From assembly GCA_963756575.1 (NCBI GenBank), contig CAVWOM010000001.1, positions 744,001 to 808,000 of the forward strand: DNA of 64,000 nt, given 5' to 3'. Source of the DNA: Palsa-504 sp963756575 (lineage in GTDB: Bacteria > Actinomycetota > Actinomycetes > Streptosporangiales > Streptosporangiaceae). The notes under the pieces are model-generated. The model was not told where the DNA came from. It made no database searches and saw only the letters and a program-made list of their open reading frames with translations. A program made the translations under genes and the position numbers. Within the stretch, counting starts at the first letter, position 1. The number at the start of each line of letters is the position of its first letter. Positions 52,593-61,656 of the stretch are shown piece after piece.

Positions 52593-54039
52593 TCCGGTCG
52601 GCTCGCAGCTGGGACCGGCGTACCTTCCCGGCCTCGTCGCGCAGCGGGGCCGCGACGATCTCGAAGGACCGGGGGTGCTTGTAGCGTGCCAGCCGATCAG
52701 CGAGGTGCCGTCGCACCTGGTCCAGATCCAGGTCCGCCGGGGCCTGGACGATGGCGTGCACGCGCTGGCCGAGGTCGTCGTCGGGCAGCCCGATGACGGC
52801 GCTGGAGGCGATGGGTGGATGCGACTCGAGCGCCGCCTCGACCTCGGCCGGGTAGACGTTCTCGCCGCCGACCAGGATCATGTCGGTGGACCGGTCGGCC
52901 AGGAACAGGTACCCGCCGGAATCCATCCAGCCCATGTCGCCGAGCGACTCCCACCCGGCCCGCTCACGCGGCTCGGCGCCGATGTACCGGTACGACGGCG
53001 GGGCGCCGTCGGGACCGCGCATCCACACCTCGCCGACCTGGCCGGGCGGGACTTCCTCGCCGTCCGGCCCGAGGACGCGCATCGCGCCGTAGGTCACCCG
53101 GCCGACCGAGCCGCGGTGCTCCAGCCACTCGCGCCCGCCGATGTCCGTCCGCGCCTGCGCCTCGGTGCCGGCGTACAGCTCCCAGATGACATCGGGGCCG
53201 AGCCAGCCGATCCACGCCTCCTTGAGCCAGGCCGGGCACGGCGCGGCCAGGTGCCAAACTGTCCGCAGCGACGAGAGATCATAGGCCGAACGGACTTCGG
53301 AAGAAAGCCTCCAGATCCGGCTCATCATGGTCGGCACGAGATACAGCCACGTCGCCCGGTGCTGCTCCACCAGCCGCAGCGTGCCCTCGGCGTCGAAGCG
53401 TTCCATGACGATGAGCCGGGAACCCGCGAACAGCCCGTTCATCGCGGAGATGAACGGCCCGTTGTGGTAGAACGGGCCGGGCATCACCATCGTGCCGTGC
53501 GGCTCGTGCCGCCACCGCTCGACCGACGGCCGGGTGACCACCCCGGGCTGTCCCGCCAGGATCAGCTTGGGACGGCCGGTACTGCCGCCCGAGGTCGGCG
53601 CCTTCCACGACGGCGAGATCCGCACCGGCAGCGGGCTGTCGTCGCCGGACTCGGCGAGCAGGGCCGGCACGTCGACCGTCGGCCGGCCCACCGCCAGCAC
53701 GTGATCCGCGAGCACGATGGGCGGGTCGGCCAGGGCGATGACGGCCTGCAGCTCGGCGGCGGGAAGCCGGGCCGAGACGGGCTGCGGCACCGCCCCCAGC
53801 TTCCAGCACGCGGCGGACGCGACCACGAAGTCAACCCCGTTCGGCAGCGCGATCGTCACCAGGTCACCGAGGCGGACGCCCCGGGCCGCCAGCGCCCGCG
53901 CCACCCGGTTGCCCTGCCGGTCGAGATCAGCCCAGCTGATCCCGCGCTCGCCGCAGATGACCGCGGCCTCGTCGCCGCGCTCGCGCCCGAGCTCGGCCAG
54001 CCGCTGAGCGATCGGGACCGGACGGTCGGCATCAGGCAA
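52582..54039 (-). CDS. Acyl-CoA synthetase / AMP-dependent ligase
   Basis: A 485-residue ANL-superfamily enzyme. The P-loop-like motif is APTSGGSTGRPKLILAG, A5 is ELYAGTEAQARTDIGG, the A7/A8 hinge is LGDMGWMDSGGYLFLADRS, then TDMILVGGENVYPAEVEAAL, and the A10 catalytic Lys is in RDEAGKVRRSQLR. It resembles bile-acid- or fatty-acid-CoA ligases. All catalytic residues are present. It lies 9 bp downstream of the end of the S53 peptidase gene and could be the last gene of the RiPP-associated minus-strand unit, or unrelated. Confidence 0.88.
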   Translation of the reverse strand: MPDADRPVPIAQRLAELGRERGDEAAVICGERGISWADLDRQGNRVARALAARGVRLGDLVTIALPNGVDFVVASAACWKLGAVPQPVSARLPAAELQAVIALADPPIVLADHVLAVGRPTVDVPALLAESGDDSPLPVRISPSWKAPTSGGSTGRPKLILAGQPGVVTRPSVERWRHEPHGTMVMPGPFYHNGPFISAMNGLFAGSRLIVMERFDAEGTLRLVEQHRATWLYLVPTMMSRIWRLSSEVRSAYDLSSLRTVWHLAAPCPAWLKEAWIGWLGPDVIWELYAGTEAQARTDIGGREWLEHRGSVGRVTYGAMRVLGPDGEEVPPGQVGEVWMRGPDGAPPSYRYIGAEPRERAGWESLGDMGWMDSGGYLFLADRSTDMILVGGENVYPAEVEAALESHPPIASSAVIGLPDDDLGQRVHAIVQAPADLDLDQVRRHLADRLARYKHPRSFEIVAAPLRDEAGKVRRSQLRADRIRT

Positions 54040-54048
54040 ACGGTTCTC

Positions 54049-56141
54049 CTACGTCGTGAGCTGGAAGGTGGCTGCCAGCGCGGTTAGCGTACCGCCGGCG
54101 ACCGTGATGGCGGCCCGAAGCTCGTCCTGGACCGGCGCGGCCCCGGGCGCGGGGAACGCCGGCCGCGAAGCGGCGGTGAACGTGATGTCGTAGGAGAACT
54201 CCACCGGCTGCGGGCGGTAGGTTCCGGCCGGGTTCAGCCAGCTCGCCCCGGCCGCGCTGGGGGTGATCGAGATGCCGGGCACCGACCCGAAGGCGCCGGA
54301 CAGCGCGGGCTGCGGCAGCGGGCCGCCGTCCAGCTGGTACGGGGCGAAGCCGTCGAGGACCAAAGTGAAGGCGTTCGGCCAGCTCATGGTCGCGGCGACT
54401 TCACCGGAGCTGAAGGCGGACTTGGCCACCGAGAACCGCAGCGTCGGCGTCTGGGTGGCGCTGATCAGCGCGGTGAGCAGCTCGGTGCCCTGGACACTGC
54501 CCCACCCGGTACAGGCGTCCCAGCCGGGCCGGCCGTGTAGAAGCTGGCGTTGCCGCCGGGATTGTTGTCTCCCGAGGTAATGTCCCGGCAGACCGACCCG
54601 CCGAACTGGTAGAGCCAGGTGTTGAAGAACCCGATGGGCTGCCCGAGGGCGCCGTTCAGCACCGCGGTCAGTCCCGCCAGCAGCGGGGCGGCGGCGCTGG
54701 TCCCGTCGCCGTGGTCGTTATGGCTGGCGAAGGTGCTTCCGCCGATAACCAGGTTGCCGTAGCCGCTGTACGGGCTGGCGTTGGCCGCGAGGTCGGGAAC
54801 GCCGCGCCGGACCTTGCCGTCGTTGTGCGATACGGGGGAGATACCCGCGGCGTGCTGATAGGCAGGAAGCGGGAAGTAGTCGCTGACCCCGCCGCCGGTC
54901 TGCCCGAGGTCGTTCCAGACCACCTCGTCGAAGCCGGCCGCGGCGATGTTACTGATCCTCGTGCCGCCGCACGACGTCACCCACGGGTCGCTCGCCGGGT
55001 ACTGGACGCGGCACTCGGGCGGGTTGCCGCCGGCGGGCGCGGCGCCCGGCGTGAGGTCGGTCGACCCGTAATCCCCCTGGGCGCAGAAGACGGTGATCCC
55101 GCGCGCGGCCAGTTCCCTGAACTTGCCCGACAGCACATGAAGCAGGCCCGGCGGCAGCACTCCGTCGTCGCCCAGGTACCAGCTGCTCGTGAGCACCGAG
55201 GGAACCGTGTCACCGGGCTCGGGCTTGATGATCCGGTTCAGCCACGTCAGCCAGCCGGCCTCGCTGGGTGCCGTCGTGTAGACGACGACCGTCACTCCCT
55301 GGGCTACCGTCGCGGCAATCTGGATATCCTGGGTGATCTCCGGACCAGGCCGGGCGGCGGCGTTATTGGCGTAGGCGACGTCGTTCACGGTGAGCGGCAC
55401 GTTGATGACCGCCGGGGGGCTCTGGTAGCCCTCGGGCAGCGAGGCGAAGTACTGCGTCATATCGGCCGGGCTGTAGTTGTCACCTGCGCAGAACACGCCG
55501 ATGGCCTGGCCTGCCGCTCCGGCGTTCGGGAAGCCGTACAACTGAGCTACCTGCGGCACCGTGGTCGGGACGGTACCGGCCGGAGCCGCGTGGCTCACGC
55601 CGCCTCTCGTGCGGTCGTCCAGGCCGATGACGTGGGTGACCGCGTCGCCGATCTCGGCCGGAAGGTACACCGGGCCGGAGAACCCCCGGTGAGCCTGCCG
55701 CGGTGGCGGCCCGCCGGCGGATCGGTCGTCTGACCCGTCCGCCCGGCGGTATCCGTACCGGGGAAGGGCGGCCTCGTACTGGCCGAGTTCGATGCCGAAC
55801 GCCGCGTTCATCTGCGCGGCGGTTCCCCGGGCGATGACCGATCGTCGCCCGGCATCGCTTTCGACCACCGTCATCCCGCGGCCGGTCACGAACCGCGTGA
55901 CCGCCTGCAGGTCCTCCGCCGAGGCGCCGTGCCGCTGCTCGAAGGCTTCGGCGGACAAGAAGGCGGCCCGGCCCGGCCGCTGCCAGTCAGCGAAGTCAGG
56001 CAGCGGCGATCCGTCCTGGCGCGGCCGGATCACGAGGCTGGCCCACAGCTCCTCACCGGACGGCACCGGCCCCAGGAGCGCCGCGTCCCGCGCGGGCGGC
56101 CGTTCGCTTCCCTCGAGAGGTCGCGACTGCGGAGTGACCAT
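54049..56141 (-). pseudogene. S53 (sedolisin/kumamolisin-like) serine-carboxyl peptidase, frameshifted near its C-terminus
   Basis: The first frame (56141 to 54465) encodes the activation prodomain (ADWQRPGRAAFLSAEAFEQR, then RFVTGRGMTVVES) and the catalytic domain. The triad is complete: Glu268 and Asp272 in ARPGPEITQDIQIA, Asp357 in FCAQGDYGST, and Ser482 in GDGTSAAAP. Near 54521-54528 one base is missing. The true continuation GWDACTGWGSVQGTELLTAL, part of the calcium site, and an about 125-residue beta-rich C-terminal domain (to 54049) are in the next frame. No signal peptide is visible. It is 57 bp downstream of the radical SAM gene, so it may be the leader protease of that locus. Confidence 0.8.
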
Positions 56142-56198
56142 CTCATGCCTCCTGTCAGAGCTTCGGCCTTCGCGGCCGGGGAAGCCGCCGCGGCGGCC

Positions 56199-58085
56199 TC
56201 ATCGTGCCTTGACCGCGGGAATGGCCAGGGCGAGAGCGAGGTCGCCGTCCAGGAACATCAGGCCGCGCTGGGCGAATTCTTCGAAAACCTGCCAGATGTC
56301 TTCGGCTGATAGCCGCAGGTCCAGCTTCTGGCGCACGGCGACTGCGCTCGCTGGCCGGTCGCTGCAGGCTAGATACAGGTCCGCGAGCGTGCCGTCGAAC
56401 GTGTAGGTGCCCGCTGCCCCCGGCCGTCTTTCCTCGTAGATCTGAACGAGGTGGGGAGCGGACCAGTAGGTCAGTACCGGCGGCCTGCTCGCCTGCCAGG
56501 CGCCGGACCAGCCTGCCACCGCACGCCGCGTTCCCGCGTACGCGCTGTCGGCCAGCCCGCTCTCGAGTTCGTAGTCAAAGAAGTACGCAACCCGTTCGAT
56601 ATCTACATTGGCCGGGTAAACGTACTGGTAGCTGCGTTCCGGGGTGCGGCGGGCCAGGCGGAACGCGTCCTGGTCGGTGAAGAGCGGACTGAACCGCTCC
56701 AGCCAGACACGGCTGGCGCCGGCTGGCGGCCGCAGGTGATGCAGGTACGGTATGGCCGCGGCCTGTTCTTCGTAGTCCTGCTCGGTCTCACCGGGAAAAC
56801 CCCACAGGAGATTCCACTCGACGCGGATGTCGTAGTACTGCGCCCAGCGCAGCAGGTTGACGTTCTGGATGGCGCGGGTGCCCTTGCGCATGAGGCGCAG
56901 CACGTGAGAGCTCAGCGACTCGATGCCCGGCTGGATATGAGTGACGCCGGCCCGCGCCATCAGTTTCAGTTGCGGCCGCGTCAGGCTGGCCTTTACTTCG
57001 TAGAAGATTTCGTAGCCGGTCTCGTTCTCGATGAGCACGGGGAATACCTTCGTGAGGTAACCCGTGTCCATGATGTTGTCGACCGCCTCGAAGCGGAAGG
57101 AGCGGTACCGCCGGGCCTGGTGAGCGAATTCGTCCAGCACTCGCTCGGGTGACTTCGACCTGAACGACATCGCTGTTCCGTTCAGCCCGCAAAATGTGCA
57201 GTGATGCTTAGCGCCCCACCAGCACCCCCGGGCGGTCTCGATGGGGAGCCAGGTATCGCGGTGCCCGGTGCGTGGCAGGATGCCCAGGTCCTCGGCCCGC
57301 GAAAAGTACTCCTCGTAATCCGGGTCCGGCAGGTCGTCTAGCCGGACGGCGGCCGGTATCCGCGCTGTCAGCCGGACGTCGCCGTCGACGCGGCGGGCGA
57401 GGCCGGGAACGGCATCCAGGTCAGTGCCCTCGGCCAGGGCGCTGAGCAGCCGCGGGAAGGCCATATCGCCCTCGCCGATGACAGCGATGTCGATGCAGTC
57501 GACGGCGCGGACCAGTTCGGGGCCCATTTCGCCATCAAAGTTAGCGCCGCCGAAAACTGTCACGATATGCGGGTGGAGCTGCTTCAAGCGCCGCGCCAAC
57601 GCGAATGAAGCGGCGTTCTGCTGGAACGTCGAAGTGAATCCCACGACCGCTATGTCCGGCCCGGGAAAGGCGGCAGCCAGTGCATCCAGATAGGCCGGCA
57701 CGTCGACGCCGCGTATGCGGAGGAGCTCTTCCCTCGCCTTTTCTGCCAGCCCCTCCAGGTAGGACAGCCCGTCGGCCAGGTCATCGATCATGCGGCCCCC
57801 GGGGTCGGGTGCGGTGCCAGGAAAGGCTTCGGCGGAGAATAGCCATTCACCGACCATGGGGCCGCGGTGCCTGCAGAGCAGCTCGTACCGTTCCGTGCCT
57901 ATCCGCGCCGCGAAGTCCAGATTGGCATGCAGCGTGCGGACCGGGAATCCGTATCCGGCCGCCAGGGATTTGAGCAGCCCGAGCTGAATTGAGGGACGCC
58001 TCGTATCCATGAAAGGCATGGATACGAGCATTACGTGAAACGCGGATCGCCGGCCTGGTGTTGTCCCGGTCGGCATGTCGTTCAC
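56199..58085 (-). CDS. B12-binding-domain radical SAM enzyme, RiPP maturation type (TIGR03975-like)
   Basis: A 628-residue protein from GTG 58085 (ATG 58076 also possible), 11 bp after the precursor gene. Residues 15-225 form the cobalamin-binding-like Rossmann domain (FHVMLVSMPFMDTRRPSIQL, DIAVVGFTSTFQQNAASFAL, HIVTVFGGANFDGEMGPELV). The radical SAM domain carries its iron-sulfur cysteines as C288-x7-C296-x2-C299 (GCWWGAKHHCTFC), the unusual spacing typical of RiPP maturation radical SAM protein 1. Later blocks are FRFEAVDNIMDTGYLTKVFP, HIQPGIESLSSHVLRLMRKG and VEWNLLWGFPGETEQDYEEQ. It should modify the peptide encoded just upstream, plausibly by C-methylation or C-C chemistry. Confidence 0.92.
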   Translation of the reverse strand: MNDMPTGTTPGRRSAFHVMLVSMPFMDTRRPSIQLGLLKSLAAGYGFPVRTLHANLDFAARIGTERYELLCRHRGPMVGEWLFSAEAFPGTAPDPGGRMIDDLADGLSYLEGLAEKAREELLRIRGVDVPAYLDALAAAFPGPDIAVVGFTSTFQQNAASFALARRLKQLHPHIVTVFGGANFDGEMGPELVRAVDCIDIAVIGEGDMAFPRLLSALAEGTDLDAVPGLARRVDGDVRLTARIPAAVRLDDLPDPDYEEYFSRAEDLGILPRTGHRDTWLPIETARGCWWGAKHHCTFCGLNGTAMSFRSKSPERVLDEFAHQARRYRSFRFEAVDNIMDTGYLTKVFPVLIENETGYEIFYEVKASLTRPQLKLMARAGVTHIQPGIESLSSHVLRLMRKGTRAIQNVNLLRWAQYYDIRVEWNLLWGFPGETEQDYEEQAAAIPYLHHLRPPAGASRVWLERFSPLFTDQDAFRLARRTPERSYQYVYPANVDIERVAYFFDYELESGLADSAYAGTRRAVAGWSGAWQASRPPVLTYWSAPHLVQIYEERRPGAAGTYTFDGTLADLYLACSDRPASAVAVRQKLDLRLSAEDIWQVFEEFAQRGLMFLDGDLALALAIPAVKAR

Positions 58086-58096
58086 CCGGCCAGGTG

Positions 58097-58414
58097 TTAC
58101 CCGGTGATCCTGTCGGTGAATGCCTGCGTCGGATAGTCAGGCGCTTCGCCGGGAAAATATGAGTTGAGCAGTTGCTGTTGCAGTACGGGGAGGGGATCTT
58201 GCCCTCGGGCAGGGTCCGGTGGCTCTTTGGCCTGAGTAGCAGGCAGCGTTCCCTCGGCTTTCCCGACTGGATCGGGCACCTCGATGCGACTCGCGGCCAT
58301 CGCGAAGATGGAGGTCAGCAAGTCACGGTCTTTCCTGGTAAGGAACTGGTCGAGCGCGCTCAGTTTTCTTGCCAGAGCTTCAATGTCTTTTAGCTTGAAC
58401 TTCACATCGGCCAT
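58097..58414 (-). CDS. Candidate RiPP precursor peptide
   Basis: A 105-residue peptide from an ATG with AGGAG 7 nt upstream, directly before the radical SAM gene. The N-terminal half is leader-like and helical (KFKLKDIEALARKLSALDQF, then LTRKDRDLLTSIFAMAAS). A Pro/Asp/Gly-rich link (PDPVGKAEGTLPATQAKEPP, then DPARGQDPLP) leads to the tail VLQQQLLNSYFPGEAPDYPT, then QAFTDRITG. The whole peptide has no Cys, Trp or His. I call it a precursor by position, size and composition; it matches no leader family I know by name. Confidence 0.7.
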   Translation of the reverse strand: MADVKFKLKDIEALARKLSALDQFLTRKDRDLLTSIFAMAASRIEVPDPVGKAEGTLPATQAKEPPDPARGQDPLPVLQQQLLNSYFPGEAPDYPTQAFTDRITG

Positions 58415-58516
58415 GAGGGGGCTCCTGGGGGCGGATTAGGTAAACAATTAACATGAAGTTCCTGGTGGCCGGAAGCCTTTATCTGATTTGGTTGAGCGTG
58501 CTCCTACTCTATGTGG

Positions 58517-61453
58517 TCACTTAGGACCTCGTACAGGTCGAGATTCTGCCGTAGCCGTGCTGACCTGGCGTGCGCTGGCGCGCGGGCCCGGTGTGACGTG
58601 CTTGGTGTGCTGACGGATTTTCGCCTGGATCTTGCCGGCGTGCGGGTGGCCGAGTTGCTCGAGAATCGCCAGCGCACCCCGCCAGGCGATCCGGGCGGCC
58701 CCGGAATCGGCGAAGGCCTGGCGGGCGTCGCCGAGGGCGTCGAGGGCGTCGGCCTCGCTGTACCGGTCGCCGAGCTCGCGGTAGAGGCTGATGGCCTGCT
58801 CATAACAGGAAATGGCCTCGCGTTCGTGGCGGAGGTGGCGATGGACATAGCCCAGGCTGTCCCACGTCTCCGCTTCGCCGAAACGGTCGCCGGCCTCTCG
58901 CTGCAGCTCCAGGGCCTGCTGGCAGCTGAGGAGGGCCGAGTCGTAGTCGCCGAGCTGGGCCTGGAACCAGCCCACCGCATTGAGCGCCCGCGCCTGCCCG
59001 GTGCGGTGACCTGCTGCCTCGAACAAGGCGAGCGCCTGCTGAGCCTGGGGAAGCGCCTCGGTGTAACGGCCCTGCCGCTCGAGCATCCAGGCCACGGTCC
59101 GGTAGACGTCAGCCTGGCCGGTGTCATCGCCTAGCTCACTGAAGAGGGTAAGAGCCCGCTGGAGCTGTGTTTCCGCTTGACGGTAGTTGCTCAGCTGGAT
59201 GAAGGCACAGGCCAGGAGACGCCCGGACAGCGCCTGGGCCAGCTTGTCCGACAGCCGCCGGGCCGCCTCTACCGCCTTGGTCTGGCTGTTCCTCCAGTCC
59301 CGCCAGTGCCCCTGATACTCGAAGAACGACGCGAGGGCCCAGGCGAGCTGCCAGATATGAGCGTCGAACCCGGTCGCGTGCTTGAGCGCCGTCAGCAGCA
59401 CGGCGTGTTCCGCCTCGAACCAGGCCAGCGCCTGGCCTTGGTCGGCGAGGCTTTCCGGCGCTACCCCCGGGCCGGCGACGGCCGGCGTAAACGGCCGGTC
59501 ACGGTGCCGGTTGAGCAGCGTGTCGGCGCGGCAGGCGGTCTGCAGGTAGTGGTCGAGTACCCGGTGCCTCGCCGCGTCGCGCTGGTCCTCCGGGTCCTGA
59601 GCATGCGCGACCTCGTTGGCGTACGCGCGCAGCAGATCGTGCATGGCGAACCGGCCCGGGATGCGCTCGGTAACCAGGTGGGCCCGGGCCAGTTCGGCCA
59701 GTGCGGGCCGGACCTGCTCCGCGGGCAGTGCGGCCAGGCTGGCCACGGCGGGCCGGGCGATATCGGGCCCGAAGTGCAGGCCCAGCAGCTTGAACAGGCG
59801 GCGGCCGGAGCCACTGAGCCGCTGATAGGACCAGGAGAACACCGCCCGCACGTTGGTGGCCTGGTCCGCGCCGTCGAACGCGTCCAGGGAGCCGCCGGCC
59901 TGCTGCAATTCGGCCGCGAGCGCACCGAGGCTGAACTCGGGATGGGTGGCAGCGCGGGCCGCCACGAGCATCAGGGCCAGCGGCAGCAGGGCGCAGAGGG
60001 CGATGATGCTGTCGACGGCCTGCGGTTCGGCCAGGGTCCGGCCCTCGCCGATGCGCCGGCTGAGCAGCTGCCGCGCCTCGGGGATGCTCAGCAGGTCCAC
60101 GACCACCGGCTGGGCGCCTTCGGTGACGATCAGGCCGGGCAGTTCATGGCGGCTCGTCGCGATGACCAGGCAGCCGGGCGAGCCGGGCAGCAGCGGCCTT
60201 ACCTGGTTTTCGTCGGCGGCATTGTCCAGCATGACCAGCACCCGCTGGCCGGCCAGCAGGCTACGGTACAGCGCGGCCTGGGCCTCGAGGCTCACCGGGA
60301 GCTGCTGCGGCGGAACCCCGAAGGCGTCAAGAAACCCCCTGATCACCTCACCCGGCTTCATCGCGGAGCCGGTCGGGTCGAAACCTCGCAGGTTCACGTA
60401 CAGCTGGCCGTCGGGAAACCGCTCACTGACCCGGTGCGCCCAGTGAACCGCCAGGGCGGTCTTGCCGACTCCGGCGGTGCCCGAGATGGTCGTGATGACG
60501 ACATCGGCCCCGGCGTCGCCGCGGTTACGGTCGAGCAGCGCGTCCAGTCGCCGCAGCTCGGCGTCGCGGCCGGTGAAGTCTTGTATACGGTGCGGCAGCT
60601 GGGCGGGCAGCGGGCGCTGCGGGCCGGGCTCTGGGCTCGCGGCGATGGTGACACCGGCGGTAGCCATCCCGGTCAGCTCCGGATCGGCGGCCAGGATCTG
60701 CTGGTGGAGCTCCTGCAGCGGTACCGCGGGCTCGATGCCGAGTTCCTCGCGGAGCATTCCCCGTGCCTGGCGGAACACGGCCAGCGCATCGGCCCGACGG
60801 CCGGACCGGTACAACGCCAGCATGAGCAGGCCGTGCAGCCGCTCGCGCAGCGGGTGCTCGGCGATGAGATCCCGCAGCTCCGCGACCAGGCCGGCGGGAT
60901 CGCCGGTCGCCAGGTCAAGCTCGATGCGCTGCTCGAGCATGCTGATGCGCGACTCGGCCAGCCGGTCACCCTGGGCGTCCAGGAACGGGCTGTACAGACC
61001 GTCGCAGACGGGACCGCGCCAGAGCTCCAGCGCCGAGTGCAGTGCCTCGCCGGCCTCCCGCAGGTGGCCCGCGGCCTGCGCGGCCCGGGCCCGCCCCAGC
61101 TGGCTCTCGAACACCTCCAGGTCCAGGGCGCCGGGCGGCAAGGTCAGCAGGTAGCCGGCATCAGTCCAGGCCAGCAGATCAGACGGCGTGTGACCCGGCC
61201 GATCGGGCTCGAGTGCCCGGCGCAAACCCGAAATGTGCCGTTGCACCAGGTTCACGGCGCGCGCGGGCGGCGTCTCACCCCAGACGGCGCTGATCAGCTG
61301 CTGCCGGCCGACCGGCCGGCCGGCCTGCAGCGCTAGGACCGCGAAGACCACACGCTGCTGGACCGGCCCGAGGTCGACGGCGGTCTCGCCCCGCCAGACG
61401 CGGAGCGGGCCCAGGACGCCGATTCGCAGGGTGGGAGCGGCCGGGTCGCCCAT
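58517..61453 (-). CDS. AfsR/SARP-family regulator with NB-ARC and TPR domains
   Basis: A 978-residue protein with GGGAGGGAAC before its ATG. Residues 8-100 form the OmpR-like winged helix (LGPLRVWRGETAVDLGPVQQ, AGRPVGRQQLISAVWGETPP), followed by the bacterial transcriptional activation domain to about 260. The NB-ARC ATPase has Walker A TISGTAGVGKTALAVHW and Walker B-like VLVMLDNAADENQ, then LVIATSRHELPG. The C-terminal third consists of TPR repeats (for example AQADVYRTVAWMLERQGRYT). This class activates secondary-metabolite clusters. It lies 103 bp upstream of the precursor gene on the same strand, a strong hint that it controls it. Confidence 0.93.
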   Translation of the reverse strand: MGDPAAPTLRIGVLGPLRVWRGETAVDLGPVQQRVVFAVLALQAGRPVGRQQLISAVWGETPPARAVNLVQRHISGLRRALEPDRPGHTPSDLLAWTDAGYLLTLPPGALDLEVFESQLGRARAAQAAGHLREAGEALHSALELWRGPVCDGLYSPFLDAQGDRLAESRISMLEQRIELDLATGDPAGLVAELRDLIAEHPLRERLHGLLMLALYRSGRRADALAVFRQARGMLREELGIEPAVPLQELHQQILAADPELTGMATAGVTIAASPEPGPQRPLPAQLPHRIQDFTGRDAELRRLDALLDRNRGDAGADVVITTISGTAGVGKTALAVHWAHRVSERFPDGQLYVNLRGFDPTGSAMKPGEVIRGFLDAFGVPPQQLPVSLEAQAALYRSLLAGQRVLVMLDNAADENQVRPLLPGSPGCLVIATSRHELPGLIVTEGAQPVVVDLLSIPEARQLLSRRIGEGRTLAEPQAVDSIIALCALLPLALMLVAARAATHPEFSLGALAAELQQAGGSLDAFDGADQATNVRAVFSWSYQRLSGSGRRLFKLLGLHFGPDIARPAVASLAALPAEQVRPALAELARAHLVTERIPGRFAMHDLLRAYANEVAHAQDPEDQRDAARHRVLDHYLQTACRADTLLNRHRDRPFTPAVAGPGVAPESLADQGQALAWFEAEHAVLLTALKHATGFDAHIWQLAWALASFFEYQGHWRDWRNSQTKAVEAARRLSDKLAQALSGRLLACAFIQLSNYRQAETQLQRALTLFSELGDDTGQADVYRTVAWMLERQGRYTEALPQAQQALALFEAAGHRTGQARALNAVGWFQAQLGDYDSALLSCQQALELQREAGDRFGEAETWDSLGYVHRHLRHEREAISCYEQAISLYRELGDRYSEADALDALGDARQAFADSGAARIAWRGALAILEQLGHPHAGKIQAKIRQHTKHVTPGPRASARQVSTATAESRPVRGPK

Positions 61454-61561
61454 GTTCCCTCCCTGTGCCGAGGCACCTCACCAACTTAACGTCAAACCGG
61501 GCCGCGCAGATAGCGCATTTTCGCCGCCCGGTCCGGCCGGCGGGTTTGACGGCGAGAGCGC

Positions 61562-61598
61562 CGGTGCAGCGAGCGGTGCAGCGCCCGCTGCAGCGGGC
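61562..61598. promoter_or_regulatory. Three direct repeats at a 12-nt pitch between the AfsR and ECF genes
   Basis: CGGTGCAGCG occurs at 61562-61571 and 61574-61583, and CGCTGCAGCG at 61586-61595. The last is part of a perfect palindrome, GCCCGCTGCAGCGGGC (61583-61598). SARP-type regulators bind short direct repeats at about one helical turn, so this is a plausible regulator site in the divergent promoter region. Confidence 0.5.
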
Positions 61599-61656
61599 GC
61601 GGACAGCATGGGCTCGTGACTGAGAAGCGTTTCCGACTTGCAGGGCGGTCATTGCG

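Noticed and set aside
59177..61336. 719-codon plus-strand frame opposite the AfsR-type gene
   Set aside because: Low-information Gln/Gly/Arg-rich sequence; the opposite strand encodes winged-helix, NB-ARC and TPR domains.
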